From positions 434,001 to 498,000 of the forward strand of contig NZ_NPFW01000021.1 in the NCBI RefSeq assembly GCF_002259405.1: a stretch of 64,000 nt of DNA, in the 5' to 3' direction. A model generated the notes under the pieces. It saw nothing but the letters and a program-made list of their open reading frames with translations, did not search any database and had not been told where the DNA came from. The stretch's first letter is position 1. The number at the start of each line of letters is the position of its first letter. Shown here piece after piece: positions 1 to 10,051 of the stretch. Made by a program: the position numbers and the translations under genes. The DNA comes from Rhodococcus sp. 14-2483-1-2 (GTDB taxonomy: Bacteria; Actinomycetota; Actinomycetes; Mycobacteriales; Mycobacteriaceae).

Positions 1-2
1 GC

Positions 3-626
3 GTCGTGGCCGAGCGGGCCGAGGCCAAACAGGTCAGCGCCGAGACGACGTTCGCACAGGACCTGATCTCCCTCGCTCAGCTCCGCCCGGCCATCGAGTC
101 CATCGTCGACTCGACGCATCGCCGGTTGCTGAAGGACGGTCGGGGTGCCAGGACGGTGGTGCTCAAACTACGAAAGTCCGACATGAGCATCATCACCCGA
201 TCGGCCACGTTGCCGTACGCGACGGTGGACAAGCAGACCATCGTCGCCACGGCGCAGCGACTTGCCGTCGATCCGGTCGACGTCGGTCCGATCAGGCTGG
301 TCGGCGTCGGACTGGCCGGACTGTCGGCCGTGCGACAGGGATCGCTGTTCCCCGAATTGGAGTACGAGCCGGTCGCGGATGCGACGGAGGAGTCGCCCGC
401 CCCGATCGAGGCGGCTGCGGATATCGTCGTAGAGGAAGGCCCCCGGTGGCAGCCGGGTATGGACGTCCGGCATCCCGACTTCGGTCACGGCTGGGTGCAG
501 GGGGCCGGACACTCGGTGGTGACCGTCCGGTTCGAGACCCGAACCAGCGGGCCGGGAATCGCGCGCACCTTCGCCGAATCGGACGAGAACCTGGTCCCTG
601 CCGACGTTCTCGACAGCCTGACGTGA
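3..626 (+). CDS. dinB: DNA polymerase IV (Y family), C-terminal part
   Basis: The frame is already open at the left edge, so only about the last 207 residues are present and the catalytic palm is missing. The visible part begins in the little-finger region that binds DNA beside the active site (ERAEAKQVSAETTFAQDL, then VLKLRKSDM and ITRSATL). It ends with a tail carrying WQPGMDVRHPDFGHGWVQG, which I associate with actinobacterial DinB/DinX proteins. Y-family polymerases copy damaged templates with low fidelity. The position upstream of lspA and dnaE matches dinX of M. tuberculosis. The GTG at base 6 is internal, not the start. Family call is firm; the exact paralogue (DinX or DinP type) is inferred from gene order. 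Confidence 0.9.
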   Translation, partial: VVAERAEAKQVSAETTFAQDLISLAQLRPAIESIVDSTHRRLLKDGRGARTVVLKLRKSDMSIITRSATLPYATVDKQTIVATAQRLAVDPVDVGPIRLVGVGLAGLSAVRQGSLFPELEYEPVADATEESPAPIEAAADIVVEEGPRWQPGMDVRHPDFGHGWVQGAGHSVVTVRFETRTSGPGIARTFAESDENLVPADVLDSLT

Positions 627-796
627 GTTGTGGCGTCGCTGAGGAAACTCTGTGAGGTTTCACAGGTATGCCGATCGCGTTGTGACTCGGGCGTGTCGAG
701 CTGACATAGTGGACCAGGTCCGAGACGACCCCATTCCAGACGACCGACGAGTCACAGAACGATCGAGACGTGACTCAGAGTGAAAAGGACAAGCAC

Positions 797-1309
797 TTGA
801 AGCTTCGCAACACCCGACGGACAATGGTTGCCGGCATCGCCATCGCCGCAGCGCTCACCATGACCGCCTGCAGCTCCGAGGGCGGTGACGAGCCGACCAC
901 GACGACCACGGCCGTCACCACCTCTACGTCTGCCGCTCCCGACGCCGGTGCGTACCCCCCGGTCCCCACCGTCGAGGAGCTCAACGGCCAGCTCGCGCGC
1001 GGGCTCGACCCGAACGTTCCGGTCGAGGAGAAGGCCGCCCTGATCCAGGGTGCCTCCGCCGATCCGGAGCTGATCAACCAGGTCGCCGCCGCAGCGGTCG
1101 CCAACAACGCCCAGATCGAGATCACCAGCATCGACGATCTCGGCACCGGAGTCCTCAACGCCGGCATCACCATCACCCTCAACGGGCAGGCCAACCCCGG
1201 CACGTTCCAGTTCGTCCCCGAGGACGGCGTCTGGAAGCTGTCGAAGGACAACGCCTGCGGCATCGTGTCGCTCGCGCAGCTGACCAGCCCGGCGTGCCCC
1301 GCACCCTGA
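797..1309 (+). CDS. MTB12-like lipoprotein
   Basis: A secreted lipoprotein of about 170 residues. A basic N-terminus (KLRNTRR) and hydrophobic stretch lead to a lipobox LTMTAC with the lipidated Cys at residue 25, followed by a Ser/Thr-rich linker. The mature part contains VPTVEELNGQLARGLDPNVP and, near the end, FQFVPEDGVWKLSKDNACGI; both resemble the C-terminal domain of the M. tuberculosis low-molecular-weight antigen MTB12/CFP2. Molecular function of that family is unknown. I chose the TTG start because AAGGA lies seven bases before it; an in-frame GTG at 770 would add nine residues and lacks a good ribosome site. A strong terminator follows, so it is probably monocistronic. Confidence 0.8.
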   Translation: MKLRNTRRTMVAGIAIAAALTMTACSSEGGDEPTTTTTAVTTSTSAAPDAGAYPPVPTVEELNGQLARGLDPNVPVEEKAALIQGASADPELINQVAAAAVANNAQIEITSIDDLGTGVLNAGITITLNGQANPGTFQFVPEDGVWKLSKDNACGIVSLAQLTSPACPAP

Positions 1310-1340
1310 GTCCTGCCGATCGTCTCTGACCGACACGACG

Positions 1341-1387
1341 AACTGCCGGTGACATGTCCCCTCGGGGATATGTCACCGGCAGTTTTT
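1341..1387 (+). terminator. Rho-independent terminator
   Basis: A perfect 14-bp inverted repeat (ACTGCCGGTGACAT and its complement, 1342-1355 and 1370-1383) encloses a 14-base loop and is followed directly by TTTTT. It lies about 30 bases after the MTB12-like gene and faces a convergent lipoprotein gene. The T run is on the plus side only, so it mainly stops plus-strand transcription. Confidence 0.88.
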
Positions 1388-1407
1388 GTCGGCCGAGTCG
1401 GCCCGAT

Positions 1408-2151
1408 TCACATGCTGGGCGTCACCGATCGAATGCGCTCGACGGCCGCTTCGGCGACCGCGGTGACGGTCTCGGGTTCCAGACCACTCTGATCCGAGAC
1501 GACGACCTGGACGACGGTCGAGTCGACCACGGCCACCACGACGTCGGAGATCAAGGTGAACCCCTCGCTGCTGGTGGTCAGGCGTATCGAGGCCGATGCA
1601 TCGCCGACCGACGACTGCTCCCGGCCTGCCAACGCGTAGTCGACGCTCACCCCGTCCGCATCCGTGCCGCTGAACGCCGTACATCCGGCCCACGCCTGCT
1701 GAACCGCCGTGAAGGCCTCGGCCGTGCCCGTATCGGGGTAACTTGCCGCATCCTCGTCGATCGACGAGAAGTTCGGTCCCGAGAACCGGGCGACTGCGTT
1801 CGACGCCGCTCCGCTCCGCTGCTCCGAGATCGGTGCCAGTACCGCGGCGCACTCGGCCGGGTCGGTACCGGACTTGTCGGGGGAGTCGTACTCGGGAGCC
1901 GGGTCGAGTCCTAGATCCTGGACCGGGTCGGGGATCGAGGAGAACCCGTCCGGGAGGTCGCCGAGACCCAACATCGCCGCGGCCAGGACTCCGGAGTCGG
2001 TGATGGGGGCACCGAGCAGGGGATCGGGTGCGGCGACGGAGCTGGGTGCGACTGCAGGCGCCGGGGCAGGCTCGTCCGCGCTGCATCCGGCCGCGGCGAC
2101 GCCGACGAGCGAGAGCGCCGCCAGCAGCTGCGTCGTGGTCCGCGCCGTCAT
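1408..2151 (-). CDS. putative lipoprotein, second gene of a lipoprotein pair
   Basis: A 247-residue exported protein of unknown function. The N-terminus has a short hydrophobic signal and lipobox VAAAGC with Cys23, then an Ala/Pro-rich linker. The mature part has paired cysteines (PAECAAVL and AGCTAF) that could form a disulfide; it resembles actinobacterial sensor-domain-like lipoproteins in layout, but I do not recognise the family. The reading frame stays open upstream, yet the ATG used here overlaps the stop of the preceding lipoprotein gene by four bases (ATGA), which argues for translational coupling and for this start. The upstream in-frame residues are arginine-rich shadow translation. 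Confidence 0.75.
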   Translation of the reverse strand: MTARTTTQLLAALSLVGVAAAGCSADEPAPAPAVAPSSVAAPDPLLGAPITDSGVLAAAMLGLGDLPDGFSSIPDPVQDLGLDPAPEYDSPDKSGTDPAECAAVLAPISEQRSGAASNAVARFSGPNFSSIDEDAASYPDTGTAEAFTAVQQAWAGCTAFSGTDADGVSVDYALAGREQSSVGDASASIRLTTSSEGFTLISDVVVAVVDSTVVQVVVSDQSGLEPETVTAVAEAAVERIRSVTPSM

Positions 2152-3119
2152 CGGGCACCCCAGGCGATCGAGTCTCCGACGGTCTGACGCAGCACGGTCG
2201 TGCTGTCGGGGTCGGTGTACATCTGCTCGCCACCTGCGGTGATCGACCCGCCGACGGGGAGTGGGCGGGTCAGATCGATGTCGAGCGTTCCCGAGCCGGT
2301 GAAGGTGTACGTCGCGATGTTCAGCGTGCCGGCGTCGTCGGGCAGGTTCCATGTCGTCGATTCGGGCGTCTGGGTGATCGCGATGTCCAGGGTCGCCCGG
2401 TCACCGTCGAGTGCTCGCAGCGTGACCGTGGTGCGCTGATTCAATGTGATGCCGCTCAGCACCTGCTGATCGACGGTCCAGACGGCACCCACTCCCACCT
2501 CTGCGTCAGGAAAGTCGACGGAGCGGTACACCGCTGCGTTCAACGACCGTTCGATCGCCGCGCGGGCGGTGTCGAGGGCAGCGTCGGCGGGGGTGATGTG
2601 CAGTGCGGTGATCGCTCCCGAGTCGCTGGTCGCCAGCCGTGCCGTCGAGCCCTCGGAGGCGGACAGTGCGTCGGTCAGTCCTTCGTCGGGCGACGTCGCA
2701 GCTCCGATGGTCAGCTCGACCGAGCGCGTTGCGCCGGTCGCGGCGTCGTCGTCCGGCACGGTATCGGACGTCGACGCGGACAGGGGAACGGTCAGTTCGG
2801 GACTGGAGAAGTCCTGCGGTGCATCGTTGTTGATCTGCTGCGAGACGGTGGAGGTGGTGGTGAGGTCCACGTTCTGCTCGTCCGAGTCGGAGGTGGCGAG
2901 GGCCAGCACGCGCCGCGGCTCGGCACCGGGGTCGACGACCGTGGTCGTCGTCGGTGTCACGGCGATCGTCACCTCGTTCGAGGACGCGGCCTGTTCGGGA
3001 GCGGGATCGGTGTCGGTGCTCGAACATCCGGCGACGAGCGCCACTGCACAGCAGGCAGCGAGAAAACCGGAACGGACGGTGCCGGAGCGGACGGTGCGGA
3101 TACGATCGGTCGACTTCAC
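2148..3119 (-). CDS. putative lipoprotein, first gene of a lipoprotein pair
   Basis: About 323 residues with a type II signal peptide (FLAACCAVALVAGC, lipidated Cys at residue 32). The exported part is rich in Thr, Ser, Asp and Ala and is predicted to be beta-rich; the ending resembles lipoproteins with repeated sandwich-like strands (VWTVDQQVLSGITLNQRTTV, then DIDLTRPLPVGG). I do not recognise a family. The GTG start is supported by a TAGCCT hexamer exactly seven bases upstream, the spacing expected for a leaderless transcript; longer in-frame starts would read through lspA promoter DNA. It overlaps the downstream lipoprotein gene by four bases and is divergent from lspA. Confidence 0.7.
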   Translation of the reverse strand: MKSTDRIRTVRSGTVRSGFLAACCAVALVAGCSSTDTDPAPEQAASSNEVTIAVTPTTTTVVDPGAEPRRVLALATSDSDEQNVDLTTTSTVSQQINNDAPQDFSSPELTVPLSASTSDTVPDDDAATGATRSVELTIGAATSPDEGLTDALSASEGSTARLATSDSGAITALHITPADAALDTARAAIERSLNAAVYRSVDFPDAEVGVGAVWTVDQQVLSGITLNQRTTVTLRALDGDRATLDIAITQTPESTTWNLPDDAGTLNIATYTFTGSGTLDIDLTRPLPVGGSITAGGEQMYTDPDSTTVLRQTVGDSIAWGAR

Positions 3120-3208
3120 GGGCACCAGGCTACTGACACCGCTCGTAGTGACGGGTGGTGCGCGGCACGGATGAGGACCCGCCGCCGTCCATACGCCATG
3201 ATGGACAG

Positions 3209-3841
3209 GTGAGTGAAGACCGCGCCGACGATCCGCCAGCCGAGACGAGTAGTGTTCCGGCACCGAACGAGACCGCGGACTCCCAGGTGACCGATACCGA
3301 CAAAGCAGTGAATCGACTTCCGAAGCCGCTCAGGACACGGTTGCTGGTCGCGATCGCAGCCGTGATTCTGCTGTTCGACCTCGTGACCAAGATCGTGGTG
3401 GTGCACTACGTCAAGCCCGGCAACCCGATTTCGATCGTCGGAGACGTCGTGACGTTGCGCCTGGTGCGTAATCCCGGTGCGGCGTTCTCGATGGCCACCG
3501 GGATGACCTGGTTGCTCACGGTCGTGGCCGTCGCTGTCGTCATCGGGGTGATCAAGATCGGCCGGACGCTGCGATCGCCGTGGTGGGCACTGGGATTGGG
3601 TCTGGTTCTCGGGGGTGCCCTCGGCAACCTGATCGACCGTTTCTTCCGTGCACCGGGGCCGTTCCAGGGTCACGTCGTCGACTTCGTGTCGGTGGGCTGG
3701 TGGCCGGTGTTCAACGTCGCCGACTCGTCCATCGTCTGTGGTGCGATCCTGCTCGTCGTGCTGAGCCTGTTCGGCTTCGAGCCGAACGGTGAACGGGTGA
3801 CCAAGTCGAAGTCCGACGTCGCAGGCGAGGCCGACAAGTGA
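3209..3841 (+). CDS. lspA: lipoprotein signal peptidase (signal peptidase II)
   Basis: Integral membrane aspartyl protease that removes the signal peptide from diacylglyceryl-modified prolipoproteins, acting after Lgt. The 210-residue product has a charged cytoplasmic N-terminal extension of about 50 residues followed by four membrane segments. Conserved blocks are [19 protein letters not shown] and VVDF...FNVADSSI; the two catalytic aspartates are D158 (VVDF) and D172 (NVAD). The GTG start has CATGAT six bases upstream, fitting a leaderless promoter. Its stop overlaps the next gene by four bases (GTGA), so lspA and the pseudouridine synthase are co-translated. Several lipoproteins in this window are its likely substrates. 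Confidence 0.95.
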   Translation: MSEDRADDPPAETSSVPAPNETADSQVTDTDKAVNRLPKPLRTRLLVAIAAVILLFDLVTKIVVVHYVKPGNPISIVGDVVTLRLVRNPGAAFSMATGMTWLLTVVAVAVVIGVIKIGRTLRSPWWALGLGLVLGGALGNLIDRFFRAPGPFQGHVVDFVSVGWWPVFNVADSSIVCGAILLVVLSLFGFEPNGERVTKSKSDVAGEADK

Positions 3842-4764
3842 GGGAATCGCGCTCGATGCCGGTGCCCGACGGTCTGGACGGAATGCGGGTGGACGCCGGT
3901 CTCGCTCGGCTGCTCGGGCTCTCGCGTACCGTTGCCGCGACCTTGGCCGAGGAAGGCTCTGTTCTGGTCGATCACGGTACCGTCGGCAAGTCCGACCGGC
4001 TGGCCGCTGGTTCGTGGCTCGAAGTGACGCTGCCCGAGCCGGCCCGCGAGTTGACGATCGAGGCGGAGCCGGTCGAGGGGATGGAAATCCTCTACGCCGA
4101 CGACGACATCGTGGCCGTGGACAAGCCCGTCGGGGTCGCCGCGCATGCCAGTGTCGGCTGGACCGGCCCCACCGTCATCGGTGGACTCGCGGCCGCCGGT
4201 TTCCGAATTTCGACCTCCGGTGCGCACGAGCGGCAGGGCATCGTCCATCGCCTCGACGTCGGCACGTCCGGAGTCATGGTGGTCGCCACGTCCGAGCGGG
4301 CGTACACCGTGCTCAAGCGGGCGTTCAAGGCGCGCACCATCGACAAGCGTTACCACGCACTGGTGCAGGGCCATCCGGATCCGAGCAGTGGAACGATCGA
4401 TGCTCCGATCGGTCGACACGGCAGCAACGACTGGAAGTTCGCCGTGCGTGCCGACGGCAAGCCCAGCGTCACCCACTACGACACGGTCGAGGCTTTCCAG
4501 GCCGCGAGCCTGCTGGACGTGCACTTGGAAACCGGTCGCACGCACCAGATTCGGGTGCACTTCTCGGCTCTGCGACATCCGTGCTGCGGCGATCTGACCT
4601 ATGGTGCCGATCCGCGGCTGGCCGAACGGTTGGGCCTGGAGCGGCAGTGGCTGCACGCACGGTCGCTCGGCTTCGCGCATCCGTCCGACGGCCGCTGGGT
4701 GGAAATCGAGAGCAAGTATCCGGCCGACCTCGAGCACGCACTCGAGGTGCTTCGGAAGGCGTGA
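3838..4764 (+). CDS. RluA-family 23S rRNA pseudouridine synthase
   Basis: A 308-residue enzyme converting uridines in ribosomal RNA to pseudouridine. An N-terminal S4 RNA-binding domain (about residues 15-65) precedes the catalytic domain. The signature [12 protein letters not shown] carries the catalytic Asp140, and RTHQIRVH is the second conserved block. Layout and length match RluD-type enzymes that modify helix 69 of 23S rRNA, but substrate choice cannot be read from sequence. The GTG start overlaps the lspA stop by four bases, and the stop codon shares its last A with the ATG of the next gene, so three genes form one tight operon. Confidence 0.92.
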   Translation: MRESRSMPVPDGLDGMRVDAGLARLLGLSRTVAATLAEEGSVLVDHGTVGKSDRLAAGSWLEVTLPEPARELTIEAEPVEGMEILYADDDIVAVDKPVGVAAHASVGWTGPTVIGGLAAAGFRISTSGAHERQGIVHRLDVGTSGVMVVATSERAYTVLKRAFKARTIDKRYHALVQGHPDPSSGTIDAPIGRHGSNDWKFAVRADGKPSVTHYDTVEAFQAASLLDVHLETGRTHQIRVHFSALRHPCCGDLTYGADPRLAERLGLERQWLHARSLGFAHPSDGRWVEIESKYPADLEHALEVLRKA

Positions 4765-5429
4765 TGCGCACCAGCGGAGTCTCCGGTGTGCTCGGCGGCG
4801 TCGTTGCCGCTGCGCTCGTGGTCGGATCGCTCGCCGTGGTCGGGCACCTCAATCCGGTACGACAGCTGAGCGTGAGCACCGACCGGCTCGGCCCGGACAG
4901 CGGCGAGCAGGTGACCGACTATCTGGCCCGCGCCGAGGCGAGCCTGCGTAGCGACAACACCGAACCTCGATGGGGCTCGGTGTCGTTCGATCGCGAACTC
5001 ACCGCCGAACAGGCCTACGCCGTCGCCGACGGGATTCGTATCTCGCAGGTGGTCCTGCGTGTTCCGCTCGATCGCGTGCAGACTCCGATACTCACCGTGG
5101 GCGTGCCGGGCAGCGAACGCTCGGTACTGAATTCGACCGCGCGCGCAGCGAGCCAGGCGACCGAATCGTTCGGGGCGGGGGATCGGCAGGCGCAGATCGC
5201 CGCAGTGTCGCAGCGACGTCTCCTCGACGGGTGTGCGTGTGTGGTGACGGTGGTGGTGCGTGGGACCCCTGCCGAGTTGACCGAGCTGGCCGGCCGCGCC
5301 GATGTGCGAGCGGTGCAGGCGCTTCCGCCGGATGCGGTGTCCGGCAAGTTCGCGGTCGAGCCACTTCTGCCGGAGTACGTCGACGTCGTCGCGCCGTTGC
5401 CGGACGACGGTCCCGTGCCGGCAGAGTGA
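4764..5429 (+). CDS. single-pass membrane or secreted protein of unknown function
   Basis: A 221-residue protein with one N-terminal hydrophobic segment (VLGGVVAAALVVGSLAVVG, about residues 8-27) and an extracellular remainder. No lipobox is present. The exported part has two alpha/beta-like halves and a single close cysteine pair (DGCACVV), which could be a disulfide or metal-binding site. I do not recognise the family. Its ATG overlaps the pseudouridine synthase stop by one base (TGATG), so it is the third gene of the lspA operon. That linkage is positional only and gives no direct function. Confidence 0.75.
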   Translation: MRTSGVSGVLGGVVAAALVVGSLAVVGHLNPVRQLSVSTDRLGPDSGEQVTDYLARAEASLRSDNTEPRWGSVSFDRELTAEQAYAVADGIRISQVVLRVPLDRVQTPILTVGVPGSERSVLNSTARAASQATESFGAGDRQAQIAAVSQRRLLDGCACVVTVVVRGTPAELTELAGRADVRAVQALPPDAVSGKFAVEPLLPEYVDVVAPLPDDGPVPAE

Positions 5430-5575
5430 GAACATCTTTCGTCGCATCCGTCACACCTGTCACGTCCTCCCAGGACACACCGGCGGCCTGAAAATTCTGT
5501 CGGATTCACCGCCTAGAGTGGGTGCATTCGCGGCTCGTATTTTCGAAAACGCACGACCTTCAGGAGAGAACCTTC

Positions 5576-8500
5576 GTGGCCGATTCGTTCGTTCATCTGC
5601 ACAACCACACCGAATATTCGATGCTCGACGGTGCCGCCAAGATCGGGGCGATGTTCGCCGAGGCGGCACGGTTGGAGATGACGGCGGTCGGCATGACCGA
5701 CCACGGCAACATGTACGGGGCCAGCGAGTTCTACAACGAGGCCAAGAAGGCAGGCATCAAGCCGATCATCGGCATCGAGGCCTACATCGCCCCCGAGTCG
5801 CGGTTCAACAAGAAGCGCGTGCTCTGGGGTGACCGCAGTCAGAAGTCCGACGACGTCTCCGGTAGCGGTGCCTACACGCACATGACGATGGTCGCCGAGA
5901 ACGCCACCGGGGTCCGCAACCTGTTCAAGCTGTCCTCGCTCGCCTCCATCGAGGGCCAGCTGGGCAAGTGGGCCCGAATGGACGAGGAGATCATCGCCTC
6001 GCACGCCGAGGGCATCATCGCCACCACGGGCTGCCCGTCGGGGGAGGTGCAGACTCGGCTCCGACTCGGCCAGGAGCGCGAGGCGCTCGAGGCCGCAGCC
6101 AAGTGGCGCGAGATCTGGGGCCCGGAGAACTTCTTTCTCGAACTGATGGATCACGGCCTGTCCATCGAGCGACGCGTCCGCGAAGGTCTGCTCGACATCG
6201 GCAAGAAGCTCTCGATCCCACCGCTGGCCACCAACGACTGCCACTACGTCACCAAGGACGCCGCCGAGAACCACGAGGCGCTGCTGTGCATCCAGACCGG
6301 TAAGACGCTCAGCGATCCCACTCGCTTCAAGTTCGACGGCGACGGCTACTACCTCAAGTCCGCCGCCGAGATGCGCGAGCTCTGGGACGATCAGGTGCCC
6401 GGTGCCTGCGACAGCACGCTGCTCATCGCCGAGCGAGTGCAGCCCTACGACGAGGTGTGGGCGCACCGCGACCGGATGCCGATCTTCCCCGTGCCCGAGG
6501 GCCACACCCAGGGCACCTGGCTGCGCCACGAGGTCATGACCGGGCTCGAGCGTCGATTCCCCGACGGACCGGCCGAGGACTACCTCGCGCGCGCGGAGTA
6601 CGAGATCAAGGTCATTCTCGAGATGGGCTTCCCGGCCTACTTCCTGGTGGTCGGCGACCTGATCAACCACGCCAAGGCCGTCGGCATCCGCGTCGGGCCC
6701 GGCCGAGGATCCGCTGCCGGATCGTTGGTCGCGTACGCCATGGGCATCACCAACATCGACCCACTCCCGCACGGTCTGCTGTTCGAGCGATTCCTCAACC
6801 CCGAGCGCGTGTCGATGCCCGATATCGATATCGACTTCGACGATCGTCGCCGCGGTGAGATGGTCCGCTACGCCACCGAGAAGTGGGGCAGCGATCGAGT
6901 GGCCCAGGTGATCACGTTCGGCACCATCAAGACCAAGGCCGCCATCAAGGACTCCGCACGAGTGCAGTTCGGCCAGCCCGGCTTCGGAATCGCCGATCAG
7001 ATCACCAAGGCGCTGCCGCCGCCCATCATGGCCAAGGACATCTCGGTGGCCGGCATCACCGACCCGGCGCACGAGCGGTACAAGGAAGCCGTCGAGGTTC
7101 GAGCGCTGATCGACTCCAATCCCGACGTCGCGACCATCTACAAGACGGCCAAGGGACTCGAAGGCCTGATTCGCAACGCAGGCGTGCACGCCTGCGCGGT
7201 CATCATGTCCTCCGAGCCGCTCACCGATGCCATCCCGGTGTGGAAGCGCGCGCAGGACGGCGCGATCATCACCGGCTGGGACTACCCGTCGTGCGAGGCC
7301 ATCGGCCTGCTCAAGATGGACTTCCTGGGTCTGCGCAACCTCACCGTCATCGGTGACGCCATCGACAACATCAAGGCCAACCGCGGCATCGACATCGATC
7401 TCGACGCTCTCCCACTCGACGACCCGGCGACCTTCGACCTGCTCTCTCGCGGAGACACTCTCGGCGTCTTCCAGCTCGACGGCAGTGCCATGCGTGATCT
7501 GCTCCGCCGTATGCAGCCCACCGGCTTCGAGGACATCGTCGCCGTCCTGGCCCTCTACCGGCCGGGTCCGATGGGCATGAACTCGCACAACGATTACGCC
7601 GACCGCAAGAACGGTAGGCAAGAGGTCAAGCCGATTCACCCGGAGCTCGAAGAGCCCCTCAAGGTGATTCTCGGCGAGACGTACGGCCTGGTGGTCTACC
7701 AGGAGCAGATCATGCAGCTCGCGCAGAAGGTGGCCGGCTACACGCTCGGCCAGGCCGACCTGCTCCGTCGTGCCATGGGCAAGAAGAAGCTCTCCGAGCT
7801 GGAGAAGGCCTACGCCGGGTTCCGGCAGGGCATGTTGGACAACGACTTCTCCGAGGCGGCCATCAAGGCGCTGTGGGACACCGTGCTGCCCTTCGCGGGC
7901 TACGCGTTCAACAAGTCTCACTCCGCGGGCTACGGCCTGGTGTCGTACTGGACGGCATACCTCAAGGCGAACTACCCGGCCGAGTACATGGCAGGCCTGC
8001 TCACCAGCGTCGGCGACGACAAGGACAAGGCCGCGATCTACCTCGCCGACTGTCGCAAGCTCGGTATCACGGTGCTGCCACCGGATGTCAACGAGTCCGA
8101 ACTGAACTTCGCGTCGGTGGGCAAGGACATTCGGTTCGGTCTCGGCGCTGTCCGCAACGTCGGTACCAATGTGGTCGCGTCGATCATCAGGGCGCGATCG
8201 GAGAAGTCGAAGTACACCGACTTCTCCGACTACCTCGGCAAGATCGACGCGATCGCGTGCAGCAAGAAGGTCACCGAATCCCTCATCAAGGCAGGTGCTT
8301 TCGACTCGCTCGATCATCCGCGCAAGGGTCTGATGCTCATCCACGCCGATGCGATCGACGCGGTGATGGGCACCAAGAAGGCCGAGGCGATCGGTCAGTT
8401 CGATCTGTTCGGCGGCGAGGATGCCGACGAGTCCATCTCCGCAGTGTTCAACGTTCGGGTGCCGGACGAGGAGTGGGAATCCAAGCACCGGCTCGCCCTC

Positions 8501-9112
8501 GAACGCGAGATGCTCGGCCTCTACGTCTCGGGTCACCCGCTTCTGGGCGTCGAGCACATGCTGGCCGCGAAGTCCGACTGCAACATCCCCACCATCCTCG
8601 AGGGTGACATCAAGGACGGCACTCAGGTCACCGTCGGCGGCATTCTCGCCTCGGTGAATCGTCGGATCAACAAGAACGGTTTGACGTGGGCGTCGGCTCA
8701 GCTCGAGGACCTGGCCGGTGGTATCGAGGTGCTGTTCTTCCCGCAGGCGTACTCGGTGTTCGGTGCCGACGTCACCGAGGATTCGGTGGTACTGGTCAAG
8801 GGTCGGGTCTCGGTGCGTGACGACCGGGTGTCCTTGATCGCGAACGACCTTGCGGTGCCGGATCTTTCGGCCATCGGCATCGACAAGCCGCTTGCGGTGA
8901 GTCTACCGACGCGGCTGTGCACCGCCGACAAGGTCGGCGCGCTCAAGCGGGTGTTGATCAGTCACCCGGGGACCTCGGACGTTCATCTGCGGTTGGTCAG
9001 TGGCGACAAGATCACCACGATGAAACTCGATGACAGTCTGAGGGTGACGCCGACCTCGGCGCTGATGGGAGACCTGAAGGCGCTACTGGGGCCGGGCTGC
9101 CTGACGGGCTGA
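5576..9112 (+). CDS. dnaE: DNA polymerase III alpha subunit (replicative)
   Basis: The main replicative polymerase, 1178 residues, of the DnaE1 type. The protein opens with a PHP domain ([18 protein letters not shown], residues 5-22), whose metal-dependent exonuclease proofreads in mycobacterial DnaE1. The polymerase core carries PDIDIDFDD with the metal-binding aspartates D416 and D418, and [11 protein letters not shown]. Downstream are the helix-hairpin-helix region, the beta-clamp segment QFDLFGG and an OB fold ([13 protein letters not shown]). The GTG start has a clear AGGAGAG site eight bases before it. A TAGAGT -10-like hexamer sits about 60 bases upstream, and a TTTTCGAAAA palindrome lies in the leader. 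The second, error-prone DnaE2 type is excluded by the PHP and clamp motifs. Confidence 0.97.
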   Translation: MADSFVHLHNHTEYSMLDGAAKIGAMFAEAARLEMTAVGMTDHGNMYGASEFYNEAKKAGIKPIIGIEAYIAPESRFNKKRVLWGDRSQKSDDVSGSGAYTHMTMVAENATGVRNLFKLSSLASIEGQLGKWARMDEEIIASHAEGIIATTGCPSGEVQTRLRLGQEREALEAAAKWREIWGPENFFLELMDHGLSIERRVREGLLDIGKKLSIPPLATNDCHYVTKDAAENHEALLCIQTGKTLSDPTRFKFDGDGYYLKSAAEMRELWDDQVPGACDSTLLIAERVQPYDEVWAHRDRMPIFPVPEGHTQGTWLRHEVMTGLERRFPDGPAEDYLARAEYEIKVILEMGFPAYFLVVGDLINHAKAVGIRVGPGRGSAAGSLVAYAMGITNIDPLPHGLLFERFLNPERVSMPDIDIDFDDRRRGEMVRYATEKWGSDRVAQVITFGTIKTKAAIKDSARVQFGQPGFGIADQITKALPPPIMAKDISVAGITDPAHERYKEAVEVRALIDSNPDVATIYKTAKGLEGLIRNAGVHACAVIMSSEPLTDAIPVWKRAQDGAIITGWDYPSCEAIGLLKMDFLGLRNLTVIGDAIDNIKANRGIDIDLDALPLDDPATFDLLSRGDTLGVFQLDGSAMRDLLRRMQPTGFEDIVAVLALYRPGPMGMNSHNDYADRKNGRQEVKPIHPELEEPLKVILGETYGLVVYQEQIMQLAQKVAGYTLGQADLLRRAMGKKKLSELEKAYAGFRQGMLDNDFSEAAIKALWDTVLPFAGYAFNKSHSAGYGLVSYWTAYLKANYPAEYMAGLLTSVGDDKDKAAIYLADCRKLGITVLPPDVNESELNFASVGKDIRFGLGAVRNVGTNVVASIIRARSEKSKYTDFSDYLGKIDAIACSKKVTESLIKAGAFDSLDHPRKGLMLIHADAIDAVMGTKKAEAIGQFDLFGGEDADESISAVFNVRVPDEEWESKHRLALEREMLGLYVSGHPLLGVEHMLAAKSDCNIPTILEGDIKDGTQVTVGGILASVNRRINKNGLTWASAQLEDLAGGIEVLFFPQAYSVFGADVTEDSVVLVKGRVSVRDDRVSLIANDLAVPDLSAIGIDKPLAVSLPTRLCTADKVGALKRVLISHPGTSDVHLRLVSGDKITTMKLDDSLRVTPTSALMGDLKALLGPGCLTG

Positions 9113-9352
9113 CGCCGGGCCGGTCGAACCGAGCTCGGTCAGGCGCAGCGTCCACCACGCGACGACGGCAACCGCTGCGCCTGCCAGCACTGCTGCCTGC
9201 AGGGAGCCGGCAATGACGAGGGTCGCGGCGAACACGAGAAATCCGAGTGCGAGGGCTTCGAGCTTGTACACGGGCCACGCGATGCCTGCGACGTCAGCGG
9301 TGCGCAGCGCGGGAGCGGGTCGACGGCTCACCTGGGTGCTCGTGTAGGTCAT
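9083..9352 (-). CDS. small two-segment membrane protein
   Basis: An 89-residue protein with two hydrophobic helices (about [19 protein letters not shown] and [16 protein letters not shown], residues 31-68) and charged ends, so probably a hairpin in the membrane. A good ribosome site (AGAGGAGA) precedes the ATG by five bases, which is the main reason to accept it. Its 3' end overlaps the end of dnaE by 30 bases on the opposite strand. No family recognised. Small proteins of this kind are common between dnaE and ilvA in related genomes, but that is recollection, not shown here. Confidence 0.6.
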   Translation of the reverse strand: MTYTSTQVSRRPAPALRTADVAGIAWPVYKLEALALGFLVFAATLVIAGSLQAAVLAGAAVAVVAWWTLRLTELGSTGPASARQAARPQ

Positions 9353-9510
9353 CGCGTTCTCCTCTGGTAACCCCGGCAGGTTCGGGTGTCCGCTGCAGGA
9401 AGTTCAGACTATACCCAACAAAAGATTCGGTCCACCGAACTTGACCCTCGGGCCTGGCAATGTGATCGATCTCGTGGCGTCACGCCCGCGAGAGGTGTTC
9501 ACTCGAAGTC

Positions 9511-9945
9511 ATGCCATTGACAGGAGAATACGAACCGAGTTCATCCGACTGGGCCCGCGAGCAGGCCGAGCTGTACGAGAACTCCGGCGGAACCGAAGGC
9601 ACGATGATGAACGGCATGCCGGTGGTGCTGTTGACCACCAAGGGCAACAAGAGCGGCAAGCTGCGCAAGTCGCCGTTGATGAAGGTCGAACACGACGGCG
9701 AGTACGCCATCGTCGCCTCGCTCGGCGGAGCACCGAAGCACCCGGTCTGGTACCACAACGTCAAGGCCGAGCCGCTCGTCGAGCTGCAGGACGGTCCGGA
9801 CAAGCACGACTACATCGCACGCGAAGTGACCGGCGACGAGAAGGCCGTGTGGTGGGAACGTTCGGTTGCCGCGTACCCCGACTACGCGGAGTATCAGAAG
9901 AAGACCGACCGCGAGATACCTGTTCTCGTACTCTCACGCGCCTGA
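9511..9945 (+). CDS. F420-dependent nitroreductase-family oxidoreductase (Ddn-like)
   Basis: A 144-residue split-beta-barrel protein of the deazaflavin-dependent nitroreductase family, which uses reduced coenzyme F420 to reduce quinones, nitro compounds or other acceptors. Family blocks are [21 protein letters not shown] (shortened here), [16 protein letters not shown] and the C-terminal [25 protein letters not shown] ending. M. tuberculosis Rv1558 sits in the same place beside ilvA. The natural substrate is unknown. It starts at ATG with no strong ribosome site. It is followed 107 bases later by ilvA on the same strand but is probably a separate unit. Confidence 0.88.
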   Translation: MPLTGEYEPSSSDWAREQAELYENSGGTEGTMMNGMPVVLLTTKGNKSGKLRKSPLMKVEHDGEYAIVASLGGAPKHPVWYHNVKAEPLVELQDGPDKHDYIAREVTGDEKAVWWERSVAAYPDYAEYQKKTDREIPVLVLSRA

Positions 9946-10051
9946 AACGGCGTCGCCGGCGTTCCGGAGTCGAGCCTGCGGAACGACCCGGTGTCCAGCG
10001 TGGAACGGTCCCGGATGGGCAACCGTTCGACGCTGGTGGCAGCATGTCCTG

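Noticed and set aside
648..665. CTGTGA/TCACAG hairpin after dinB as terminator
   Set aside because: Six-pair stem without T run; too weak to call.
5540..5549. TTTTCGAAAA palindrome in the dnaE leader as a LexA box
   Set aside because: Actinobacterial LexA boxes are TCGAAC-N4-GTTCGA; this ten-base palindrome does not fit.
5513..8557. 1014-residue open frame antisense to dnaE
   Set aside because: It has no recognisable domain, is made of Val/Leu/Asp/Arg-rich shadow sequence and lies wholly opposite a certain gene; high GC keeps such frames open.
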